Source of the DNA: a virus
Length of the DNA: 29,165 nucleotides
IMG/VR virus record: IMGVR_UViG_3300009481_000067
Coordinates: 1 to 29,165 of that record
Direction: 5' to 3' (one strand)
Shown here: positions 24,273 to 29,165 of the stretch, piece by piece
Numbering within the stretch: position 1 is the stretch's first letter
Layout of the letters: each line of letters starts with the position of its first letter
Notes under the pieces: model-generated
Told to the model about the DNA's origin: nothing
Databases searched by the model: none
The model's input: the letters and a program-made list of their open reading frames with translations, nothing else
Position numbers and translations under genes: made by a program

Positions 24273-24878
24273 TTACTCCTCATAAAATTTTGGATAGGTA
24301 TCTTCAATAGTATATCGTAAAGCATTACGCAATATCTTTTTATCTTTCTTTGATCCAATAAAATATACGTAACGATGTTTTGCACTACGATTAATTCGCT
24401 TGGTTCGGTCTCCTAGGTGGTGTCTACTATGTTTGTTAAATGCCGACGCGATATCTGTTCTCTCTTTTGTTCGCCCCGTAAATAAAAAATTACACGCCTG
24501 ATAGATGGTTCCTATATGTTCTTGCGCGAGATCACTGTAAGACACTACAACCTTTGGCTTTGGTAATAGTTTGAGAGAGCGGGACACTAGGAAAGATGCC
24601 TCGTTTGGTAGATTGTCTTTCAATACTAATCTGTTTAGTTCGATAACCTTTGATCTATGCTCCTCGCCACAGATACCTTTGCACAGTGACGGTGATGCAG
24701 GGCTTCCGTAGGAAACCATTCCAACCAGCATATTATTTCTGAATAGCCCGTAGGCGTAGCTGATGGATGGCATTCTTCTAGCGTAGTGCAACTCTAGTAT
24801 AAATGGCTTCGTTGCCTCATAAGGTATTTGCTGTACCTCATAATCGTTTTGCATTTGGTTTGACCAACCGATAAACAT
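24273..24878 (-). CDS. Mom-like adenine-modification enzyme, GNAT fold (201 aa)
   Basis: Resembles phage Mu Mom, which converts adenine in DNA to N6-(methylcarbamoyl)adenine and blocks host restriction. Motifs seen: GMVSYGSPASPSLC (53-66), ELNRLVL (80-86), VVVSYSDLAQEHIGTIYQAC (110-129), followed by NFLFTG, RTD (140-142) and HRYVYF (168-173). The Tyr-Ser-Asp and the H-x-G-x-x-Y-Q-A-x-N-F segments are the family core. GGAGGTG precedes ATG 24878. Com, the Mu translational activator of mom, is not seen nearby. Substrate and modified bases in this phage are unknown. Confidence 0.78.
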   Translation of the reverse strand: MFIGWSNQMQNDYEVQQIPYEATKPFILELHYARRMPSISYAYGLFRNNMLVGMVSYGSPASPSLCKGICGEEHRSKVIELNRLVLKDNLPNEASFLVSRSLKLLPKPKVVVSYSDLAQEHIGTIYQACNFLFTGRTKERTDIASAFNKHSRHHLGDRTKRINRSAKHRYVYFIGSKKDKKILRNALRYTIEDTYPKFYEE

Positions 24879-24940
24879 AACACACCTCCAATATTAAACT
24901 CTTTTTGCTTTGTTGTTTTGTTGAAGTTTTATTGGGTTTG

Positions 24941-25135
24941 TTATGCCACAAATCTGTGGTCTTGGATAACCCCTACTACATATCCTTTAGGATAGGTGCG
25001 AAGTATACTATCGTATGCTTTGCGTGGGGTTGTCTCATAAGATGGTAGCACTTCGACAGTACCGCCATATTGTTTTTTATAAACTATTTTAAAATTACCT
25101 ACTGTCGTAGGTGGTTTTCTAACAGGTATAATCAT
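24941..25135 (-). CDS. Small hypothetical protein (64 aa)
   Basis: First gene behind the promoter at 25175-25203; ATG 25135 follows AGAGGACAC. Beta-rich look (GNFKIVYKKQYGGTVEVL) then a helix (TPRKAYDSILRTYP) and YVVGVIQDHRFV; no Cys, no TM. A TTG/AT-rich 62-nt gap separates it from the Mom-like gene. It could be a small regulator or partner of that enzyme, purely by position. Confidence 0.55.
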   Translation of the reverse strand: MIIPVRKPPTTVGNFKIVYKKQYGGTVEVLPSYETTPRKAYDSILRTYPKGYVVGVIQDHRFVA

Positions 25136-25174
25136 GGTTTTGTGTCCTCTTTTTTGTTTGTGTTTTAATTTAAT

Positions 25175-25203
25175 TAGTTATATCACAAGATATTCTAAAA
25201 GTC
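25175..25203 (-). promoter_or_regulatory. Sigma-70-type promoter upstream of the Mom-like gene pair
   Basis: Minus-strand TTGACT (25203-25198), exactly 17 nt, TATAAC (25180-25175), start predicted near 25167. It lies in an 81-nt AT-rich gap and would drive the 64-aa gene, the Mom-like gene and those further left. The -10 hexamer equals that of the SSB promoter. Confidence 0.65.
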
Positions 25204-25216
25204 AAATGCTTTTAAA

Positions 25217-25450
25217 TTATTGTTTAACTTCTGTTCTTAAAATATCCCAATCTCTTACCTTAAAACTAGATTTATATTTAGCTTCTTTGCCAAGGCGATA
25301 CACTTTCTTTACATCTAACCCATGCATATCTGCTAGTACCTTGGCATTTTGCATAGACCAGTTAGGGTTAGCCTTGGCAGAGTGCCATATAAATTCCATG
25401 ATAGAATTATACTCTAGTTGTTTTTGAATTTGTTGTTTAGTCAGGCTCAT
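25217..25450 (-). CDS. Small hypothetical protein (77 aa)
   Basis: Overlaps the stop of the 139-aa gene by 14 nt; no clear ribosome site, so translation may be coupled. It contains SMQNAKVLADMHGLDVKKVYR, a helix-turn-helix-like stretch (about residues 32-52), and is basic at the C-terminus. A small DNA-binding regulator is possible; the family is not recognised. Confidence 0.5.
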   Translation of the reverse strand: MSLTKQQIQKQLEYNSIMEFIWHSAKANPNWSMQNAKVLADMHGLDVKKVYRLGKEAKYKSSFKVRDWDILRTEVKQ

Positions 25451-25856
25451 TTGATTTTACTAAACCATCATCAACTAGGGCAGACTTGAGATCATCCATC
25501 TGATCCTCACCCCAATCAGATAGTTTGACGACAGACCAGTCGGGCCTGTTATGATATCGCTCTTCATTTAATCTTTTGAAGATGCCAATAACATCCCCAG
25601 CTTGAGCATACTTTTTAAGACCAGATATACTAATCCGTTTATCGCCTCGCGTCTTAGCCTTGTAGCATCGAATCCCACTGATGACCTCTTCATTAAAGTA
25701 CTCGCTCCTAAATGCTATGCCATTTCCATTTGTTAGGATATTATATGTACCCTCGAACAATTTAATAACGCTTTTGTTTGCGTCTATGATGTGCTTGTCG
25801 AGCATGGTTTGTGTTACCTTGATCTCAGCGTAATCTGTATTAAACATAGAAGTCAT
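25437..25856 (-). CDS. Hypothetical early protein (139 aa)
   Basis: Start set at ATG 25856, behind AAAAGGAAAAACAA, the same leader style as the SSB gene; the longer frame from 25925 runs through the neighbouring small gene. The N-terminal half is beta-rich (YAEIKVTQTMLDKHIIDANK), the middle has SGIRCYKAKTRGDKRISISG, and an acidic C-terminus ends SNEPD. No recognised family. Its place in an early operon suggests host-interaction or regulation. Confidence 0.6.
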   Translation of the reverse strand: MTSMFNTDYAEIKVTQTMLDKHIIDANKSVIKLFEGTYNILTNGNGIAFRSEYFNEEVISGIRCYKAKTRGDKRISISGLKKYAQAGDVIGIFKRLNEERYHNRPDWSVVKLSDWGEDQMDDLKSALVDDGLVKSNEPD

Positions 25857-26016
25857 ATTTGTTTTTCCTTTTGTTTGTGTTGTTGTCTTTGTTAGTTTGT
25901 TTATCTTTAGTTCTATCGTACGCACCTTTACCCTTCTTGGGTTTAACTATCTGTTGACGGGGGCGATTATACGCAACCGCCCTCGCAACGGGGTTGATAG
26001 GTTTTATCCTATCCAT
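25840..26016 (-). CDS. Small basic protein (58 aa)
   Basis: ATG overlaps the stop of the DUF932-like gene (TAATG) and the stop falls 17 nt into the next gene. The peptide reads MDRIKPINPVARAVAYNRPR, then QQIVKPKKGKGAYDR, then an Asn/Lys/Thr-rich tail. The NPVAR...Q..V.PKKGKGAY pattern resembles short conserved basic proteins of other phages. The function is unknown; nucleic-acid binding is suggested only by charge. Confidence 0.6.
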   Translation of the reverse strand: MDRIKPINPVARAVAYNRPRQQIVKPKKGKGAYDRTKDKQTNKDNNTNKRKNKYDFYV

Positions 26017-26930
26017 TAGGCTACTAATTGTTGATAAGATCCATTGGATACAGCATCAACCCAGGGCGTAGATTGCATCCAATCCCTAACTTGAAACTTT
26101 CTATCAAATAGTCTTTCTACTTTGTTGTCAAGATTACCACCCGTACTGTTGAGAGAAAAACCATTTCTTTCATCAGCGTAAGTAGCATAGTTTGTAAAAG
26201 CATTGGATACACTGGCTAATGTATTGCCCCAGTATTCGGCATTTTGATTAGCTAGTTCTATCATACGCCCATTAATGCGGTCTTGAGGTATGATTGCTTT
26301 TATTAAATTTTTCCTTGCACTTTCACTTATCACTGCGTTAGCTAGTCTTTGCTGTTCATCAATTACTCTTTTGAATACTATAGCATTCTCGCTAATGTCG
26401 CGTAAGTATTGTGCTAAGTTATAGTTTTTTGTATTCTTTGCGCGATGATGTTCACTACCATCCTGTACACCATACAAGTTTTCATTCATACACCAGCTAC
26501 TGATAATTGATGTAGTCACGTTGTTAGCGGTGCGACCATCAAGAGAACGCCACGCCAATACCTGTAATGAGTAGTTAGTTTTACCGCCAAGTAAAGAATG
26601 AACAACGCCCGATACTTCCTCAAAGGTGTAGTTTTCTAAATGCCACAATCCGCTACGCGAAGTATACGCACGTATTTTTGGCGTACCTAATTGGTAGGGA
26701 ATTGATTTACGAACACCTGTAAAAAAATCCTTATGTTGTGTTACCTTGTATTTGGTTCCAACAATATCGAGATGTTCACCCGTATCAGTATCTACAATAT
26801 ATTTTTTTGAAGGTACTAAAGTAGGTGCAGTACTGACGTTAAGATATGTTGCATTATCTACATCGGCAGACTGATATTCACCATCGTGTGCAAAACTTAC
26901 TTTAGATTTCAGTGCAGTTGTTGATGTCAT
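26016..26930 (-). CDS. DUF932-like phage protein (304 aa)
   Basis: Leftward operon's first gene, with AAGGAAAGC before ATG 26930. Features expected of DUF932 (phage/plasmid-like) proteins: IVGTKYKVTQHKDFF (57-71), a mid-protein beta core SLQVLAWRSLDG (121-132), SSWCMNE (144-150) and HHRAKNTKN (161-169) with a helical C-terminal half. DUF932 proteins are encoded by many phages and plasmids and are of unknown function. Strong placement next to the divergent promoter suggests early, high expression. Confidence 0.65.
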   Translation of the reverse strand: MTSTTALKSKVSFAHDGEYQSADVDNATYLNVSTAPTLVPSKKYIVDTDTGEHLDIVGTKYKVTQHKDFFTGVRKSIPYQLGTPKIRAYTSRSGLWHLENYTFEEVSGVVHSLLGGKTNYSLQVLAWRSLDGRTANNVTTSIISSWCMNENLYGVQDGSEHHRAKNTKNYNLAQYLRDISENAIVFKRVIDEQQRLANAVISESARKNLIKAIIPQDRINGRMIELANQNAEYWGNTLASVSNAFTNYATYADERNGFSLNSTGGNLDNKVERLFDRKFQVRDWMQSTPWVDAVSNGSYQQLVA

Positions 26931-26965
26931 TTTTTGCTTTCCTTATTTTTTTATTGAATGTATAT

Positions 26966-26996
26966 ATCTTATCTCATAATTAAATTAGATTGTCAA
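26966..26996 (-). promoter_or_regulatory. Candidate promoter of the leftward replication operon
   Basis: Minus-strand TTGACA (26996-26991) with the best -10 TAAGAT (26971-26966) at a long 19-nt spacer. It lies 36 nt before the DUF932-like ATG in very AT-rich DNA. The -35 is perfect but the spacing is off, so it may be weaker or need an activator. Confidence 0.45.
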
Positions 26997-27020
26997 TAAA
27001 TTATTTTATTTTTTTTTTAA

Positions 27021-27049
27021 TTGACGGGATTATTTTTTTCTGTTAAACT
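27021..27049 (+). promoter_or_regulatory. Weak candidate second rightward promoter
   Basis: TTGACG (27021-27026), 17 nt, TAAACT (27044-27049), followed by an inverted repeat AACTCC (27046-27051) / GGAGTT (27067-27072) with a 15-nt loop that could be an operator or leader hairpin. Spacing is ideal but the -10 is only partly matched. Confidence 0.3.
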
Positions 27050-27104
27050 CCGTTCACTATTTGGTTGGAGTTAAATATATATAAAAAAGAAAGTTAAAAA
27101 CTAT

Positions 27105-27133
27105 TTGACATAATATAATATGTACGATATAAA
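27105..27133 (+). promoter_or_regulatory. Near-consensus rightward promoter
   Basis: TTGACA (27105-27110), exactly 17 nt, TATAAA (27128-27133); initiation is expected near 27140, about 35 nt before the ATG at 27175. It is one of the best sigma-70 matches in the window. It would serve only the two plus-strand genes that follow, diverging from the replication operon. Confidence 0.72.
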
Positions 27134-27174
27134 CTAATTACTTTTTATAAACATATCTATTGGAGAAATACAAA

Positions 27175-27831
27175 ATGCCAAGAGATCCAAACCAAATACA
27201 TATTTCTAAAATGACTGGAAAGCTGGATAGTTTACGGGCCATCAATACAAATACAGTCACGAATGAATTTTGTATAACACAATACAACAGCGGTAAAGAT
27301 AACGTAATTTGTACTAGATGTTACAGTCAAGAAATGCTGGGTTCCTATCGTAAAAATATGCAACCGGCACTACAAGATAACAGCAATCTTTTATCTAGTT
27401 CTATTTTATCTAGTGATAGGTTGCCTTTTTTATTAGATGCTTACCTAAGAATTGACGGACACGGCGAACTAATAAACGACAATCATTTAATTAATATTTA
27501 TAACTTGGCCCTAAAAAATCCACATTGTAAAATAGCAATATGGACTAAGCGAATACCTATTGTTAGATCAGTTGCCAAGAAAATGAAAACCCCAGATAAT
27601 ATTATTTTAGTTTATTCCAATCCGATTATTAATAAAGTTAAGTATGAAAAAGATATTCCAGAATTTTTTCATAAGGTATTTAATAATGTTTGGAGTGATC
27701 ATAAAGTTGAAGAGCAGAATTGCACGGGCCAGCAGTGTAAAACGTGCATGATATGTTATAATTTTGAAACACCTAATATTATTATTGAAGCAGTCAAAAA
27801 GAATGGACGCACAAGAAAGGTAAAACACTAA
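27175..27831 (+). CDS. Cys-rich protein resembling phage GP88-type proteins (218 aa)
   Basis: Start at ATG 27175 behind GGAGA; a TTG at 27160 is in frame but poorer. Cys33, Cys46 and Cys49 (FCITQYNSG, ICTRCYS) come first; a middle section reads YLRIDGHGELIND and IAIWTKRIPIV (119-130), recalling the 'R..D.GD......TK' order of the gene product 88 family; a second cluster Cys183-x4-Cys188-x2-Cys191-x2-Cys194 sits near the C-terminus. The clusters suggest an Fe-S cluster or zinc sites, possibly a radical-SAM-like barrel, but no CxxxCxxC motif was found. It is alone on this strand behind a strong promoter. The function is unknown. Confidence 0.55.
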   Translation: MPRDPNQIHISKMTGKLDSLRAINTNTVTNEFCITQYNSGKDNVICTRCYSQEMLGSYRKNMQPALQDNSNLLSSSILSSDRLPFLLDAYLRIDGHGELINDNHLINIYNLALKNPHCKIAIWTKRIPIVRSVAKKMKTPDNIILVYSNPIINKVKYEKDIPEFFHKVFNNVWSDHKVEEQNCTGQQCKTCMICYNFETPNIIIEAVKKNGRTRKVKH

Positions 27832-27939
27832 ATGACAAGAGAAGAAAAACTAAAAGAAATAGAGAGACAATGGCAATTAATACAAGCGTTCCCATTGCCC
27901 ATAAAAAAACCCCCCAAGAAATTAATCAAGGGGGGTTGA
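27832..27939 (+). CDS. Short peptide overlapping a terminator hairpin (35 aa)
   Basis: The ATG follows the previous stop without a gap. It reads MTREEKLKEIERQWQLIQAF and then a Pro/Lys stretch ending LIKGG. The last ~10 codons coincide with the C6/G6 hairpin at 27908-27937, and the TGA is part of its foot. The helical first half looks protein-like, but the short length and the hairpin make coding uncertain. Confidence 0.4.
   Translation: MTREEKLKEIERQWQLIQAFPLPIKKPPKKLIKGG
27903..27937 (-). terminator. Rho-independent terminator of the right-end minus-strand cluster
   Basis: Read on the minus strand: AACCCCCC, a 14-nt loop, GGGGGGTT and then seven T (plus-strand A7 at 27903-27909). Eight pairs with a U-tract is a canonical intrinsic terminator. 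It lies 24 nt after the last gene of that cluster and may also halt the opposing plus-strand transcript, although there the U-tract is lacking. Confidence 0.75.
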
Positions 27940-27962
27940 TAGTTTAAGTAAGTTTTATATTA

Positions 27963-28073
27963 TTATAGATCCCTCCCAATATTACAGAATAACCATACGA
28001 CCATTACCGCAAAAGCTATTGCTACTATCTGGCCGTGCGACAATACTAGATCGTGCATTGTTTCAATAATCAT
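27963..28073 (-). CDS. Single-TM mini membrane protein (36 aa)
   Basis: The ATG overlaps the upstream stop (ATGA). Residues ~15-31 (IVAIAFAVMVVWLFC) are one hydrophobic helix between MIIETMHDLVLSHGQ and NIGRDL. It could be a small inner-membrane modulator of host physiology or exclusion. The frame closes just before the terminator. No family recognised. Confidence 0.5.
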   Translation of the reverse strand: MIIETMHDLVLSHGQIVAIAFAVMVVWLFCNIGRDL

Positions 28074-28276
28074 CTTCCTATCGCCTTCACTACAGTTTCT
28101 AAACTTGACTGACTACGCGATAAGCGCAATACCTCCCGCCTTAAATTCAGATTACTTTCTAAGGCGTCAAGCAGTTGCGCCTTGTAGGTTACACCGTTGC
28201 GATGCATTACATCCGCATCAATTTCTAGTTTATCTAGTAAATGAGCATTTCGCGTATTGCGTTCTATCTTAATCAT
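28070..28276 (-). CDS. Small hypothetical protein (68 aa)
   Basis: Start set at ATG 28276 behind ATAGGGGAAACAAA, a leader shared with the next gene upstream; a longer frame would read through the hairpin. Mixed charged helical product: MIKIERNTRNAHLLDKLEID at the start, then a Leu/Arg-rich helix (RREVLRLSRSQSSL). No family recognised. Confidence 0.55.
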   Translation of the reverse strand: MIKIERNTRNAHLLDKLEIDADVMHRNGVTYKAQLLDALESNLNLRREVLRLSRSQSSLETVVKAIGR

Positions 28277-28285
28277 TTTGTTTCC

Positions 28286-28320
28286 CCTATGAAAAAGTGA
28301 GGGGGCATATAAACCCCCCC
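28286..28320 (-). repeat. Hairpin-leader repeat, copy A
   Basis: Minus-strand G-run, TTTATATG loop, C5, then TCACTTTTTCATAGG directly leading to the ribosome site of the 68-aa gene. Stem of five G-C pairs with an 8-nt loop. It is nearly identical to copy B at 28544-28579. It follows the stop of the 66-aa gene, so could act as a leaky terminator or mRNA-end protector. Confidence 0.7.
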
Positions 28321-28331
28321 CCATGTTAATG

Positions 28332-28532
28332 TTAAGAACTTGGCACGTATCGTTTTACAGGCCATGCATCTAAAACGAACTCTTCCACAGTCATACCACA
28401 GTTAATAGCATCTTGCCTTAAACTAGGGTTTGCATCGGCTATCTTAGAATAATGCGCTATCGTTTCATAATCCGTACTCTTAGTGATAAATGAAGAGTCT
28501 TGATCGTAGTAGTTGATATGAGGTGTAGTCAT
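28332..28532 (-). CDS. Small hypothetical protein (66 aa)
   Basis: ATG 28532 behind ATAGGAGAAACAAACC. Product acidic-neutral with MTTPHINYYDQDSSFITKST at the start and QDAINCGMTVEEFVLDAW, a helix-rich end with 'VPSS'. No TM, single Cys. It lies between two hairpin-leader repeats. The function is unknown. Confidence 0.55.
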   Translation of the reverse strand: MTTPHINYYDQDSSFITKSTDYETIAHYSKIADANPSLRQDAINCGMTVEEFVLDAWPVKRYVPSS

Positions 28533-28543
28533 GGTTTGTTTCT

Positions 28544-28579
28544 CCTATAAAAAAGTGAGGGGGGCATATAAACCCCCCC
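28544..28579 (-). repeat. Hairpin-leader repeat, copy B
   Basis: Same unit as copy A: CCTAT(A/G)AAAAAGTGAGGGGG(G)CATATAAACCCCCCC read on the plus strand (here 28544-28579). The stem is six G-C pairs around CATATAAA, with a T-run four bases beyond on the minus strand. It lies between the 94-aa gene and the 66-aa gene. Confidence 0.7.
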
Positions 28580-28587
28580 GTTAAAGT

Positions 28588-28872
28588 TTACCAGTAGCCG
28601 TACTGGCCCTGCTTCTCAAAGTAAAACACGGGATCATGCACCCAGTGATCAAAGTAACCGATAAAATCGGACCAGTAATTAGCTAGTGTCTCATAGCCTT
28701 GCTCAAATGATTGGATGCACCCAGTTGTGAAGTGACCATCAAAGTAATAGCCTTCCTTCAAAACTACTTCGACAAGGAAATCAGTATCAGAATAATTCTG
28801 GATAAAAACTTCATCCACAATTTCCATTCGTTTCTTGCCCAGTATCTTGGCTACTTTGCTTTCTGTCATCAT
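28588..28872 (-). CDS. Hypothetical protein, aromatic-rich (94 aa)
   Basis: Starts at tandem ATGs 28872/28869 behind AAGGGAG. The N-terminal part is basic (SKVAKILGKKRMEIVDEVFI), the C-terminal half unusually rich in Tyr, Phe, Trp and Asp (YWSDFIGYFDHWVHDPVFYF). No TM of full length and few Cys. It is the first gene of a four-gene leftward cluster. No family recognised. Confidence 0.6.
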   Translation of the reverse strand: MMTESKVAKILGKKRMEIVDEVFIQNYSDTDFLVEVVLKEGYYFDGHFTTGCIQSFEQGYETLANYWSDFIGYFDHWVHDPVFYFEKQGQYGYW

Positions 28873-28909
28873 CGCTTTAACTCCCTTGCGATTGATTGAA
28901 GATATGCAA

Positions 28910-28938
28910 ACCGTAATTTAGTTTTACCCAATAGTCAA
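28910..28938 (-). promoter_or_regulatory. Weak promoter candidate for the right-end cluster
   Basis: Minus-strand TTGACT (28938-28933) and TACGGT (28915-28910) at 17 nt. The -35 equals the one at 25203, but the -10 matches only three of six bases. A promoter is needed here because the next gene to the right would lie outside the window. Confidence 0.4.
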
Positions 28939-28959
28939 ATAAAAAATAAAAAAAGTTTT

Positions 28960-29165
28960 CCAGTGCCGGTATATCGACCAGGGGGTTATGTTTTTTTTAA
29001 GCACTTTTTGACCGTTGCGCCAGAAAACCGACACTACACCACGTAAAACATAGGGCATAAATACACAATAACGCACAAAATAAGGCAATACATAGCCTAC
29101 ATTGCGTAAAATGCGCCATAATTACACGCAATAAAGGCATTTTTTAGCTTTAACGCATACGGGCA
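28960..29165. other. Gene-free end segment with imperfect direct repeats
   Basis: No convincing frame is visible. Two related blocks, starting GTAAAA at 29043 and again at 29106, share the order GTAAAA...(GG/GC)CATAA.TACAC...AATAA...AGGCA. TTACGC/GCGTAA and CGCA words recur through 29041-29160. There is also a T-run at 28991-28998. It could be an origin, a protein-binding region or non-coding spacer of the phage right arm; nothing decides between these. Confidence 0.4.

Noticed and set aside
24269-24385. N-terminal extension of MazG
   Set aside because: It overlaps the Mom-like gene extensively, and a perfect AGGAG site precedes the internal ATG at 24268.
24941-24960. CCACA/TGTGG hairpin as a terminator
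   Set aside because: Only five pairs, lies inside the end of a gene and lacks a T-run.
28286-28579. Repeats considered as a CRISPR array
   Set aside because: There are only two copies, separated by a coding gene, each linked to a ribosome site; no regular spacers.
1-29165. Temperate phage or prophage interpretation
   Set aside because: No integrase, repressor, att-like repeat or tRNA seen, although genes outside the window cannot be excluded.
29041-29165. Phage terminal repeat
   Set aside because: The repeats are short, imperfect and local; no matching copy is seen at the left edge of the window.

Overview
The window reads as about 29 kb of a lytic, podovirus-like marine bacteriophage, most likely of the HMO-2011 type that infects marine Alphaproteobacteria (SAR116, SAR11 and roseobacter relatives). 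The reasons are an AT-rich sequence, tight gene packing with ATGA/TAATG overlaps, a T7-like but rearranged replication gene set, and a family A DNA polymerase carrying a DnaJ-type zinc-finger insertion between its exonuclease and polymerase parts, a trait known from HMO-2011. Other marine-phage hallmarks are class II (B12) ribonucleotide reductase, MazG, DUF3310, an IscA/HesB-like protein, and tiny lysine-rich proteins. No integrase, repressor, tRNA, CRISPR array or insertion sequence is visible.

Layout. (1) Positions 1-9689, plus strand: a virion module, with the tail of an upstream gene, two large low-complexity proteins (563 and 578 aa), a 62-aa protein, an acidic Met/Asp-rich protein, a 348-aa protein and a 1409-aa presumed ejection (internal virion) protein. 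(2) 9686-12232, plus strand: a lysis and accessory module with a three-TM holin, a DUF6321-like protein, a metallothionein-like Cys-rich protein, two Lys-rich miniproteins, an IscA-like iron-sulfur protein, a GH24 lysozyme, a one-TM protein and a small membrane protein with an MscS-like beta domain. (3) 12225-26930, minus strand: the replication, recombination and nucleotide module, read toward the left. In order of transcription it runs DUF932-like protein, a small basic protein, two unknowns, a small gene behind its own promoter, a Mom-like DNA modification enzyme, MazG, small unknowns, a SleB-like hydrolase, primase, DnaB-like helicase, Pol A, a putative SSB behind an internal promoter, a RecB/Cas4-like nuclease, T7-type endonuclease I, small acidic proteins, DUF3310, class II RNR, an RMF-like protein, an unknown, endonuclease VII, an exported protein and a membrane protein. 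(4) 27175-27939, plus strand: an isolated pair (a Cys-rich GP88-like protein and a 35-aa peptide) behind a near-consensus promoter. (5) 28872-27963, minus strand: four small genes, most of them followed by G/C hairpins. (6) 28960-29165: a gene-free, repeat-bearing end.

How it works together (inference). The 26.9-27.2 kb segment is a divergent promoter region whose promoters look like host sigma-70 sites (TTGAC[A/T], 17-nt spacer, TATAA[A/C]), so early transcription probably uses host RNA polymerase. The minus-strand operon would copy DNA (primase, helicase, Pol A, SSB), supply deoxynucleotides (RNR, MazG, nucleases for host DNA), resolve branched DNA (endonucleases I and VII) and chemically protect it (Mom-like). 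The plus-strand operon would build the virion and lyse the cell.

The most interesting points are the Mom-like enzyme, the isolated Cys-rich GP88-like gene with its own promoter, the MscS-like mini membrane protein, the RMF-like protein, the repeated hairpin-leader cassettes at 28.3 and 28.55 kb, and a structured intergenic RNA at 12.46-12.55 kb. All family names come from motif recognition by eye; no database search was run.
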